Assembly: GCF_003248605.1 (NCBI RefSeq)
Contig: NZ_QFPF01000048.1
Location: 1-45,393, forward strand
Reading direction: 5' to 3'
Length of the DNA stretch: 45,393 nucleotides
Origin: Microbacterium sp.
GTDB taxonomy: Bacteria; Actinomycetota; Actinomycetes; Actinomycetales; Microbacteriaceae
Part shown: piece after piece, positions 25,255 through 32,477 of the stretch
How positions within the stretch are numbered: position 1 is the stretch's first letter
Layout of the letters: every line of letters begins with the position of its first letter
Notes under the pieces: generated by a model
Databases searched by the model: none
What the model was told of the DNA's origin: nothing
Seen by the model: only the letters and a program-made list of their open reading frames with translations
Program-made: the position numbers and the translations under genes

Positions 25255-26204
25255 CAGGCGGCCTCCCCCAGCGCGACGCCGACGGTGCTGACGAGGTTCA
25301 GCGCGCTCTCGCTCGGCACCTGCGCCTGCTCCAGGGCGACGAGGTCGCCGAGCGTGGCCTCGTGCACCGTGATGTCGAGCCCGCCGACGAGCGCCGAGCG
25401 CAGGCCCGGCAGGGCCGCGCCCGCACCGCTCAGGTGGATGCCGGAGATCGATGTGCCGTCGGGGCGATCGCCGTAGAACGCGATCGTCGAGCGCACCCGG
25501 TGGGCGAGGTCGGCGACGACGGGATCGAGGGCGGCCGGGGCGTCGGTGCGCTCGGCCGCGGCGCGCAGGGCGGTCGCTGCCGTGGGCACGTCGATCGGGA
25601 TCACGCGCACGAAGCGCGGCACCCCGTCGACGGCGATCACGACGTGCGTGGTGTGGTCGCCCACGTGCACCATCGCCACGCTCTCACCGGGCGAGAGCCG
25701 ACCGGCCAGGCGCGCGAGCCCGAAGGGCACGAGGTCGACGAGGTCGGTACGAAGTCCCGCCTTGGCGAGCGTCGCCACCAGCTGCTCGACGGTCTCGGCG
25801 ACGGCCGCGACGAGCAGGCCCGTGACCTGGCCGTCGTGCTCCGACACCGGGAAGAAGTCCAGCACCGCCTGGTGCGCCGGCACCGGCAGCAGATCCTGCA
25901 CCTGGAACGGCAGCGCCTGGCGCAGCAGCTCCGGGCGCATCGCCTGCGTCGTGTACTCGCGCACGAGCACGCGCCGGCTGCCGATGCCGAGCACGACCCG
26001 GCGCCCCTTGATGCCCGCGCGGCTCCACAGCTGCCGGATCGCGACGGCGACGGCATCCACATCGAGCACTTCGGAGTCCTTCGCGGCTCCGGGCGGCAAT
26101 GCGACCTCGCCGCTGGCGACGAGCTTGGGCATGCGCCCGGTCGTGATCTCGACCGCGCGCACGCTCTCTTCGGTGATCTCCAGTCCCACGAGCGTTCTCG
26201 CCAT
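25254..26204 (-). CDS. pilM: PilM actin-like ATPase, copy 2
   Basis: A 316-residue actin-like protein starting VGLEITEESVRAVEI. LPFQVQDLLPVPA, VHVGDHTTHVVI and IHLSGAGAALPG mark the nucleotide-binding fold. It lacks the roughly 45-residue insertion of copy 1 and is nearer the typical compact form. The ATG at 26204 follows AGGGAGGGG. It begins 89 bases after pilD2, a larger gap than elsewhere in the cluster; I see no clear promoter there. Confidence 0.9.
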   Translation of the reverse strand: MARTLVGLEITEESVRAVEITTGRMPKLVASGEVALPPGAAKDSEVLDVDAVAVAIRQLWSRAGIKGRRVVLGIGSRRVLVREYTTQAMRPELLRQALPFQVQDLLPVPAHQAVLDFFPVSEHDGQVTGLLVAAVAETVEQLVATLAKAGLRTDLVDLVPFGLARLAGRLSPGESVAMVHVGDHTTHVVIAVDGVPRFVRVIPIDVPTAATALRAAAERTDAPAALDPVVADLAHRVRSTIAFYGDRPDGTSISGIHLSGAGAALPGLRSALVGGLDITVHEATLGDLVALEQAQVPSESALNLVSTVGVALGEAA

Positions 26205-26293
26205 GGTGTCCCCTCCCTTGATTCCCCAGTGCGGCCCCCGCCGCCTCGACTCGCACGCGCCCCGCTTCCACCCGGTGCGCGCACGCTGTTGCA

Positions 26294-27036
26294 TCACGTC
26301 GTGAAGACCGTGCCCGTGTACCACCCCGCCAGCCACTCGCCCGCGGCGATGCCGCCGAGGGCGCCCAGCAGCATCCAGGGGCCGAACGGGATCGCCGTGC
26401 GGCGCCCCGCCCGCTGCAGCCCCATGAGCGCGAGGCCGAAGACCCCGCCCAGCACGAAGGCCGCGAACGCTCCGACCGCGAGCGCGCCCCAGCCGAGCCA
26501 CCCGAGGTACAGACCGATGACGCCGGCGAGCTTGACGTCGCCGCCGCCCATGCCGTCGGGCCGGACGAGGCGCAGCACGGCGTAGAACCCGTACAGCACC
26601 GCGGCGCCGATCCCGGCGCGCCCAAGCGCCGACCAGTCGGCCCCGAGCAGGCACGCGAGCGCGAACAGCGATCCCGCCACGAGATAGCTCGGCAGCACGA
26701 TCGCGTTGGGCAGGCGGTGCGTGTCGAGATCGATCAGCGTCAGCGCGATCGCGATCGACACGAAGTAGAGGTAGGCGACGAGCACTGCGGCGGTCGCGGC
26801 GACCGGCAGGGACGTGGTCGCGAGGGTCGCGGCGGTGACGCCCGCGAACGCGACGCCCGTCGCGAGCTCGACCAGCGGGTAGCGGGCCGAGATCGCGGTG
26901 CGGCACGTCGCGCAACGACCGCGCAGCAGCATCCACGACACCACCGGCACGTTCTGCCACGGCCGCACCGGAGCATCGCACGCCGGGCAACGGCTCCTGC
27001 GAGGGCGGCGATCGTGGCGGAAGCGAGCGCGGTCAC
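26294..27036 (-). pseudogene. pilD: Prepilin peptidase PilD, copy 2 (N-terminus lost, frame broken)
   Basis: The catalytic part is intact: CPAC and CATC zinc pairs, LIDLDTHRLP and GMGGGDVKL, with about six helices. The original GTG start (27036, overlapping the pilX2 stop as GTGA) still encodes 13 residues of a first helix (TALASATIAALA). The frame then breaks at 26997, at the edge of the 100-bp block shared with copy 1. The GSFLN motif and linker are missing altogether. A start at an internal codon (about 26968, MRPWQNVPVV) would give 224 residues without the first helix or the first zinc pair. Confidence 0.8.
26897..26996 (-). repeat. 100-bp block identical to 17534-17633
   Basis: Identical at all 100 positions to the corresponding part of pilD1, and bounded by the break in the gene. 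Confidence 0.9.
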
Positions 27037-28577
27037 GAGATGTCCCGCTGCGAGAGGAGGGCGCCGAGTGTCGTGGTGCCGCCGCCGGTGGCGCCCGAGC
27101 CGCCGGGACCCGCGCCCCACTGTCCGGGCAGCGCCATCGAGTGCGCGTAGATGTTGATGCTGCCGCCGTCGTCGAGCGTGCCGGCGTACATCGAGCCGGT
27201 CCAGGTGCCGCCGTTGCCGACCCGCAGCGTGCAGGGGGTGTAGGCCATGGCCTTCACCCGGATGTCGATGTAGGCGTCCGTCTCGATCGTGCGACCGGGC
27301 ACGCACGTGGGCTGCTTGTCGGCGACCGCATCGGGCACGACGAACCACGCCTGCGGGTCGGTGCCCGACTTGGGGGTCAGCGTGAACTTGCCGAACGAGA
27401 AGCTGTTGGCCACGAGCACGAGGTTGACGCCCAGCTGCGCCTTGGCATCGGCCCCGAATGCCGTGTCGATGCCGTTCGTGCACGCCGTCGTGTCGACGAC
27501 CGTGTTCTTTGCCAGACCCGTGACGAAGGTGTTCCAGAACGTCGTGGTCTTGCCGTTGATGGTGCTGCAGCTGTACGGCGCCGACATCGGGGTGATGGTG
27601 ACGATGTCGAAGCCCGGCCAGTCCGCGGCCTTGTAGGCGTAGTCGAACCACGGGTCGAAGGTGGGCGCGGTCACGCTCGGCTGCCAGCGGATGCCGTTCG
27701 CGGCTCCGTTCGCGACCTTCGCGTGGCTCGTCGGCTTGGCGGCGGTGACATCGGCCCACTGGATCTGCAGCTTGGCGCTCTGCGGCAGCGTCAGCGTGCC
27801 GCCGACCTTCGAGATGCTGCCGCCGATCGCCGTGCTGCCGCCCGAGGTGACACTGCCCTGCACGACATCGCTGTTGTTGAGATACACCGACCAGGCACCG
27901 AACGGATTGCTCCCGCCCGCGTGCAGGCTGCCGGTGATGGTGCAGCCCGACTGTCCCTGGAACGAGCCCTTGATGCGCACATCGCCCGGGATCACGGTCT
28001 TGCATTCGAAGCCGCCGCCCGCCGGGAACTCGACGGCGGTCAGGCCCGTCGACTTGGGCATGACGTGGTTGGTGAAGTAGACGCTCTCCCCCGCCGGATT
28101 GAAGAACACCAGCTCGGCGGCGCCGCCGAACGAGGGCGCCGTCTCATACGCGTACACGGCCCGGGTGACGGTCGTTCCGCCGTCGGTGCCGCGCCCGGTC
28201 GAGGTGAAGGTCACGCGGTCGGTCGTGCATGTGCTCGTGACGGAATACGAGGGGGTGGATGCTGTCAGCGACAGCGCGCAGAAGTCCGAGGTGCGGCGTG
28301 CCTGGGCCAACGCGGCCGAGATTCCGGCGTCGGCCGCGGCCTTGGCCTGCACCCCGCCGCGCGTCTGCACGATCGAGGAGGCGGTGCCGGTGACGACGGC
28401 CGCCGCGGTCATCGCGACGAGGCTCAGCACGAGCATGATCACGACGACAGAGACGAGGGCCGAGCCCTGGTCGTCGGCGCGGGCCGTGCGGGTGGTGTGC
28501 GCGGTGCGGGCGGTGTGGCGGTCGTGCGCGCGGGTGCGCGCGGTGTGGGCGCGGGTGCGCAGGCGGTTCACCAGCAT
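27033..28577 (-). CDS. pilX: PilX-like minor pilin with beta-rich C-terminal domain, copy 2
   Basis: A 514-residue protein. The 38-residue leader is made of Arg/Thr/Ala/His repeats and ends ADDQG; the hydrophobic helix SALVSVVVIMLVLSLVAM follows, without Glu at +5. The beta-rich part (about 155-270) has VxGSxxxGG-type repeats. TFDPWFDYAYKAADWPGFD is the shared landmark with copy 1, but the C-terminal domain is otherwise strongly diverged. Several paired cysteines remain. The start could be ATG 28577 or GTG 28571, the latter overlapping the pilW2 stop as GTGA. The stop overlaps the pilD2 start. Confidence 0.8.
   Translation of the reverse strand: MLVNRLRTRAHTARTRAHDRHTARTAHTTRTARADDQGSALVSVVVIMLVLSLVAMTAAAVVTGTASSIVQTRGGVQAKAAADAGISAALAQARRTSDFCALSLTASTPSYSVTSTCTTDRVTFTSTGRGTDGGTTVTRAVYAYETAPSFGGAAELVFFNPAGESVYFTNHVMPKSTGLTAVEFPAGGGFECKTVIPGDVRIKGSFQGQSGCTITGSLHAGGSNPFGAWSVYLNNSDVVQGSVTSGGSTAIGGSISKVGGTLTLPQSAKLQIQWADVTAAKPTSHAKVANGAANGIRWQPSVTAPTFDPWFDYAYKAADWPGFDIVTITPMSAPYSCSTINGKTTTFWNTFVTGLAKNTVVDTTACTNGIDTAFGADAKAQLGVNLVLVANSFSFGKFTLTPKSGTDPQAWFVVPDAVADKQPTCVPGRTIETDAYIDIRVKAMAYTPCTLRVGNGGTWTGSMYAGTLDDGGSINIYAHSMALPGQWGAGPGGSGATGGGTTTLGALLSQRDIS
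28481..28563 (-). repeat. Imperfect GCGGGTGCG-type repeats in the pilX2 leader
   Basis: A low-complexity tract of overlapping GCGCGGGTGCGCG and GCGGTGTGG units encodes RTRAHTA-like repeats of the leader peptide. Confidence 0.65.
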
Positions 28578-29179
28578 GAGGCGGTCGTTCCTTCCTGCGT
28601 GGCCTGGGCGAGCGTGCCGCCCGAGATCGGAATCGTGGACTCGCCGGTCGTGACCGCGAGGGTGAGGGTCAGGCTCTTACCCGACGTCGTGAAGGCGGCG
28701 CCGCCCGGGCCGGTGCCCTCGACGCCGGTCGAGAGCTGCGTCCAGCCGGAGTAGCCCGCGGCCGGCAGCGCGATCGCGGTCGCCGCCGTGCGGTGCATGA
28801 GCGAGCCGGCGGGCGTGAGGGCCCATGCCTCGCAGCGCGCCGACGTCGTGCCGGTGGCGACCCGGGCCCGCAGCACGAGCCCGTCGACGCGGAAGTCGGT
28901 GGAATTGCGGATGCTGGTCTGCACCGAGTTCGCGATCACCTGCGCTTTGCCGGTGGCCTGATCGCGTTCGGTGGCCGCCGCCCCCGATGACAGCCCGGTC
29001 GTGAAGAGCACCGCCAGGATGCCGAGCAGCAGTGCCGTGAGCGCGCCGTACATGATCAGCTCGATCAGCGTCGCCCCGCCCTCGCCCGTCGAGGCGGCGG
29101 TCGTGGCGCCCGCGGATCGGCGGTGCGCGGCGGTCGATCGGCGGTGCGCGGCGGTCGATCGGCGCGATGCGGCGGTCAC
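28568..29179 (-). CDS. pilW: PilW-like minor pilin with repeat-bearing leader, copy 2
   Basis: A 203-residue prepilin with cleavage after Gly35 (GEGG/ATLIELIMYGALTALLLG) and Glu at +5. The 35-residue leader contains tandem RRSTAAH heptapeptides coded by a 21-bp DNA repeat. The domain has CEAWALTPAG and a terminal SCW, matching copy 1. The GTG at 29179 overlaps the pilV2 stop as GTGA, which sets the start. Confidence 0.82.
   Translation of the reverse strand: MTAASRRSTAAHRRSTAAHRRSAGATTAASTGEGGATLIELIMYGALTALLLGILAVLFTTGLSSGAAATERDQATGKAQVIANSVQTSIRNSTDFRVDGLVLRARVATGTTSARCEAWALTPAGSLMHRTAATAIALPAAGYSGWTQLSTGVEGTGPGGAAFTTSGKSLTLTLAVTTGESTIPISGGTLAQATQEGTTASCW
29115..29164 (-). repeat. 21-bp minisatellite in the pilW2 leader
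   Basis: Two perfect 21-bp tandem copies (29115-29135, 29136-29156) and a partial third encode RRSTAAH repeats in the prepilin leader. Confidence 0.85.
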
Positions 29180-29610
29180 GAGGTGCTCACCAGGATCTTG
29201 GTGGGCACCGACGTGAGCACCGGCGAACCGGGCTCCTCGCGGACGGTGACCGTGACGGTCACGGTGCCCGGGTATTGCGCCGGGCAGGCGCCGAACCCGT
29301 AGGCGGTGGTGAGCCCCGTGCTCGCATCGACTCCCCCAGCCGATGCGAGCACGGAGCCGCAGCTCGTCGTCGTGGACGAGTCCGGGAACCGGGCACGGAT
29401 CTCTGCGATCTCGGCGTTCGCCAAAGCGTTCGCCGTGGCCAGATCGCGGTTGTCCGCACTCGATGCCGTCGCGGTGATCAGCAGCGGTACGACCGCCAGC
29501 GAGATCACCATCAGCAGCAACATCGCGACGACGACCTCGACGAGGCTGAAACCCCCGTCGGCGGTGCGCCGTGCGCCTCCCCCGTGCTGCCGCTTCTGCG
29601 ACGTTCCCAT
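29176..29610 (-). CDS. pilV: PilV-like minor pilin, copy 2
   Basis: A 144-residue prepilin. The 20-residue leader ends ADGG before FSLVEVVVAMLLLMVISLAV, with Glu at +5. Two cysteines (TTSCGSV and GACPAQ) match positions in copy 1. Unlike copy 1 the leader has no repeat. The ATG at 29610 is preferred since GGGGAGGG is about 9 bases upstream. The stop overlaps pilW2. Confidence 0.84.
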   Translation of the reverse strand: MGTSQKRQHGGGARRTADGGFSLVEVVVAMLLLMVISLAVVPLLITATASSADNRDLATANALANAEIAEIRARFPDSSTTTSCGSVLASAGGVDASTGLTTAYGFGACPAQYPGTVTVTVTVREEPGSPVLTSVPTKILVSTS

Positions 29611-29640
29611 GTCGCCCACCCTCCCCAGGTGCGAGCTGTT

Positions 29641-29654
29641 GTCCCCGAAGGGAC
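29641..29654 (-). other. TTCG-tetraloop hairpin between pilA2 and pilV2
   Basis: On the minus strand GTCCC-TTCG-GGGAC forms a perfect hairpin with a stable tetraloop upstream of pilV2. Other GC-rich stems fill 29680-29750. A role in mRNA processing or attenuation is inferred from position. Confidence 0.45.
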
Positions 29655-29761
29655 TTCCCCAAGTTGCACCCCCGAGCGGTCTTCCCCAGTCCGCTCAGGG
29701 GCTCTGGCCGGAGCCGGCGGCGGCTGTGTCGCCGCGCGGCCCCGTCAGTTCGTGTGGCTGC

Positions 29762-30148
29762 TTAGCAGCCGGGTCCGGCCTTCTGCGCGGTGACACCGGT
29801 CTTGGTGGCCTCGACACAGATCGTGTCGATGTTGCCCGCGGTCAGCTTGGTGACCTTGGCCGTCACGCCATCCTTCGACAGGTTCGCCAGAGTGTCGCCG
29901 ACAGCGAGGGTGCTGCCACCCTGCGCCACGGACGATGCCACCTGCGACGCGCCGTTCGCGGCGACAGTCTTCAGCGAGTTGACCTCGGCCGAGGCCTGGA
30001 TGTTCGCGAAGATCGGGATGGCCACGGCGGCCAGAACGCCGAGGATGACGACGACGACGATGAGCTCGATGAGCGAGAATCCGCCCTCACCGGTCTCTTC
30101 GCGGCGCTTCTTGGCGGCGGTGATGTAATTGCGAATCGATGCACGCAT
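29762..30148 (-). CDS. pilA: Type IV major pilin PilA, copy 2
   Basis: A 128-residue prepilin. The 23-residue leader (MRASIRNYITAAKKRREE...) ends GEGG, cleaved before FSLIELIVVVVILGVLAAVA. The first 45 mature residues are almost identical to copy 1; the rest of the domain is diverged but keeps two cysteines (DTICVEA and the terminal AGPGC). It is the first gene of cluster 2 with its own promoter about 140 bases upstream. A CCCAGC/GCTGGG hairpin lies in the leader (30225-30244). Confidence 0.93.
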   Translation of the reverse strand: MRASIRNYITAAKKRREETGEGGFSLIELIVVVVILGVLAAVAIPIFANIQASAEVNSLKTVAANGASQVASSVAQGGSTLAVGDTLANLSKDGVTAKVTKLTAGNIDTICVEATKTGVTAQKAGPGC

Positions 30149-30284
30149 GTGCGTATCTCCCCAGTGGAATAAATGAACAGGTCAGCACTGACGCGCTCGG
30201 ATATCCCTTGTTTCCCCAGATATCCCAGCCTTCCAGAGCTGGGTCCTTGGGAATCCCACTCGTGAGATCCCCTCCCCGAGATGA

Positions 30285-30313
30285 TCATGAGACGTCTCTC
30301 ATCTAGATGTCAA
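30285..30313 (-). promoter_or_regulatory. Promoter of pilA2 (TTGACA, 17 bp, TCATGA) with repeated operator
   Basis: The -35 is at 30308-30313. Two direct copies of GTCTCTCAT (plus strand, 30294-30302 and 30316-30324) are 22 bp apart and flank the -35, as expected for a regulator binding one face of the helix. The -10 is weak. The layout matches the pilA1 promoter. Confidence 0.6.
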
Positions 30314-30479
30314 CTGTCTCTCATTCGCTGTGGAAAGTCCTTCACCGCCCGGAACTCGCCGTAATGCCTGGTCGTAGGCACATTCGGTGTCCATGAGCGC
30401 GCATGGATCACAGCATCCACTGCGGTGATCTTGAGGTCAGCCTGAGGAACCCGCGCGTGAGAATGAGAGGCCGACGGCC

Positions 30480-30779
30480 TCAGGCGTCGATGATCTCGAG
30501 CCGCACGCGGGCGACGTCGCCGAGCGAGAGGCCCTCGGCATCCCGCACCGCCCTTTTGAGCGGAAGCACGTACGTGCCCTCCTGCGCAGACGGAAAGATC
30601 GACGTCGACCACGTCGACCCGCCGATCGTTGCCCGCACGCGCACCGAGCCGAAGCCGCGCGCGGGGCGCGGGATCTCGCGGATGTCGGCGCTCAACTCTG
30701 GCGGCACCGAGACGAAGAACCACGACGAGTCCTCACGGGCATCCCACTGCCAGACCTCGGCGTCGAACTCGATGATCAT
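30480..30779 (-). CDS. DUF1905 domain protein
   Basis: A 99-residue small beta-barrel-like protein of the DUF1905 family. Landmarks are MIIEFDAEVWQWD, SWFFVSVP, RGFGSVRVRATIGG, WSTSIFP and YVLPLKRAVRDAEGL. The biochemical role of the family is unknown; it often accompanies YdeI-type proteins. A leaderless -10 (TACCCT, 30786-30791) lies 6 bases before the ATG. The 150 bases between it and the pilA2 promoter hold no gene I can support. Confidence 0.85.
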   Translation of the reverse strand: MIIEFDAEVWQWDAREDSSWFFVSVPPELSADIREIPRPARGFGSVRVRATIGGSTWSTSIFPSAQEGTYVLPLKRAVRDAEGLSLGDVARVRLEIIDA

Positions 30780-30785
30780 GCGCCC

Positions 30786-30791
30786 AGGGTA
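30786..30791 (-). promoter_or_regulatory. -10 element (TACCCT) for leaderless DUF1905 gene
   Basis: TACCCT on the minus strand ends 6 bases before the start codon. No Shine-Dalgarno sequence is seen. Confidence 0.45.
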
Positions 30792-30962
30792 GCGCCGTGC
30801 CGCGCCCGGGGGTGCCTCGGCAGGCTTCGGAGAATGCCTGATCATCGCCAATACCGCGCGCGCCAGTGCCGACGCAACCCCCGGGCCGTCCAATCCGATG
30901 GCGGCTAACCTCCGAAACACCTGGGAGCCCGGAGACACCGGGCTCGAGATTGGAGGCGCGTC

Positions 30963-31376
30963 ATGCGCACGTCACCCAACCGCATCGTCGCGACGATCTT
31001 CGGTGCCGTCTACATCCTCGTGGGGCTGCTCGGCTTCGCGGTCACCGGCGGCGTCGGCTTCATCGCCACCGAGGGCGGCCTGCTGCTCGGCATCTTCGAG
31101 GTCAACCCGCTGCACAACATCGCTCATCTGCTGATCGGTGCCGCGCTGCTGATCGCCGGCCTCTCGTCGGTCTCGGCCGCCAAGGGCGTCAACGTCACGA
31201 TCGGCGCCGTGTACCTGCTGCTGGGCATCGTCGGATTCTTCATCGCCGAGAGCGCGCTGAACATCCTCGCCCTCAACACCGCCGACCACTTCCTGCACCT
31301 GGCCAGCGCCCTCGTGCTGCTCGGTGTCGGCCTCGGCGCCGAGCGCGGCGTGCGCACACGCCACGCGACGGCCTGA
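30963..31376 (+). CDS. DUF4383 membrane protein
   Basis: A 137-residue protein with four hydrophobic helices, typical of DUF4383. It begins MRTSPNRIVATIFGAVYILVG and has the family landmark NPLHNIAHLLIGAAL at about residues 49-63, then DHFLHLASALVL. The function of the family is unknown. GGAGGC lies 6 bases before the ATG. The following membrane-protein gene starts 8 bases after its stop. Confidence 0.88.
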   Translation: MRTSPNRIVATIFGAVYILVGLLGFAVTGGVGFIATEGGLLLGIFEVNPLHNIAHLLIGAALLIAGLSSVSAAKGVNVTIGAVYLLLGIVGFFIAESALNILALNTADHFLHLASALVLLGVGLGAERGVRTRHATA

Positions 31377-31384
31377 TCCGCGCG

Positions 31385-31987
31385 ATGTCTCTGCGCATGT
31401 GGCCCGCTCTCGCCTCGTGGGGGGCGGGCCTCATTCATCTCGCGGTCGCGGCTGCGGCGCCGCCTGCCATGCTCGCACTGTTCGTCCTCATCGGGGCGGT
31501 CGAGATCGTCTGGGGTGTGCTCGTGCTGCGCGCGGGCGGCCTCGTCGTGCCACGCATCGCGCTCGGCGCCGCCGTGGCGATCGTCGCGGCCTCTGTCGCC
31601 GCGGCACTTGCGGGCGTGATGGCCTGGCTGCCGCTGGCGAGCTCGACGGTGTTCGTCGTGTTCATCGCGGGTGCATGCGCCCTCGCGGTGCGGCGCGGGG
31701 TCCGGGGTGGTGCGCGGGCGGTTGATGCCGGTGGCGGTGCCGGTCCGGTCGGTGGTGCCGTTGCCGATGCCGGGGGCGGTGCTGCCGGTGCCGGTCCGGT
31801 TGGCGCCGGCGGGCTCGCGGAATCGGCCGCTCCCGAGCGCCGCGAACCCCGACCCGGCCGCACCATCACGGGACTGCTGGCGGGTGCCGCGATCGTCGCC
31901 GCGCTGACCACCCCGGCCCTCGCGGCCACGGACGCCGGCGACCACGCCGTGCCCCACGGCGAGATGCCCGGCCACAGCGCTCACTGA
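31385..31987 (+). CDS. Hypothetical membrane protein, 200 residues
   Basis: Four N-terminal helices (about 8-25, 27-46, 56-78, 80-98) are followed by an Arg-rich boundary. A Gly/Ala/Pro-rich low-complexity stretch (about 108-145), another helix (about 160-180) and a His-containing tail (DHAVPHGEMPGHSAH) complete it. The His/Met tail hints at metal binding but this is only a guess. It starts at ATG 31385 without a clear ribosome-binding site, 8 bases after the DUF4383 gene, so coupling is likely. No named family recognised. Confidence 0.7.
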   Translation: MSLRMWPALASWGAGLIHLAVAAAAPPAMLALFVLIGAVEIVWGVLVLRAGGLVVPRIALGAAVAIVAASVAAALAGVMAWLPLASSTVFVVFIAGACALAVRRGVRGGARAVDAGGGAGPVGGAVADAGGGAAGAGPVGAGGLAESAAPERREPRPGRTITGLLAGAAIVAALTTPALAATDAGDHAVPHGEMPGHSAH

Positions 31988-31991
31988 GCGC

Positions 31992-32042
31992 CCGCGCGGT
32001 CGCGGGACGGCAGCATCCCGCCGCCATCCCGCGACCGCGCGG
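31992..32042 (+). terminator. Strong hairpin after the membrane-protein operon
   Basis: A perfect 16-bp inverted repeat (arms 31992-32007 and 32027-32042) begins 5 bases after the stop codon. There is no T-tract, as is common in high-GC actinobacteria. Confidence 0.65.
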
Positions 32043-32140
32043 CCGCCCGGCCGGCGCCACCCCGGCCGGCGCCGCCCCGGCCGCGCGCCGCCCCGGCCCG
32101 CGCCGCCCCGGCCCGCCCATCGGCAGCACGGCCGGCGCCG
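32043..32140. repeat. GC-rich degenerate GCCGCCCCGG tandem tract
   Basis: Repeating variants of GCCGCCCCGGCC follow the hairpin and lead into the first palindromic element of family B. No coding capacity is supported. Confidence 0.5.
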
Positions 32141-32413
32141 CAAACGCCCGAACCCACACTTTTGCAGCGAAACATCACGCGTCGTATGGGGTTTCGTTGC
32201 AAATATGTGGGTTCGGCGGCGGGATCCCTGCGAAACCGACGGATACCGCCCCCGGTAGACCCCCCTACCCCCGCCCGGAGTCCATCCCGCCCCCGACGGC
32301 CCGGCCTGCGCCACAAACGCCCGAACCCACACTTTTGCAGCGAGCCACCACACGACGAATGGGGTTTCGCTGCAAATATGTGGGTTCGGCGGCGGGATCC
32401 CTGCGAAACCGAC
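32141..32413. repeat. Two direct copies of palindromic element family B
   Basis: Two 100-bp units (32141-32240 and 32314-32413) are mostly identical. Each holds an imperfect inverted repeat, CGAACCCACACTTTTGCA against TGCAAATATGTGGGTTCG, around a variable loop. A shared tail with GGGATCCCTGCGAAACCGAC follows. They lie between the membrane-protein operon and the aldo/keto reductase. No gene is present. Confidence 0.8.
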
Positions 32414-32477
32414 CGAAACCGACGAACACCGACGCGCGCGACACCCGGACATCGGCCCGCCCGCGCCCGACGCGCCG

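Noticed and set aside
26205..26293. Separate promoter for pilM2 in the 89-base gap
   Set aside because: No -35/-10 pair with acceptable spacing is visible; the gap is simply GC-rich.
12036..30148. Type II secretion or competence (Com) system instead of a type IV pilus
   Set aside because: PilM, PilN, PilO and two PilT proteins are diagnostic of type IVa-like pili; no secretin or ComEA/ComEC genes are present.
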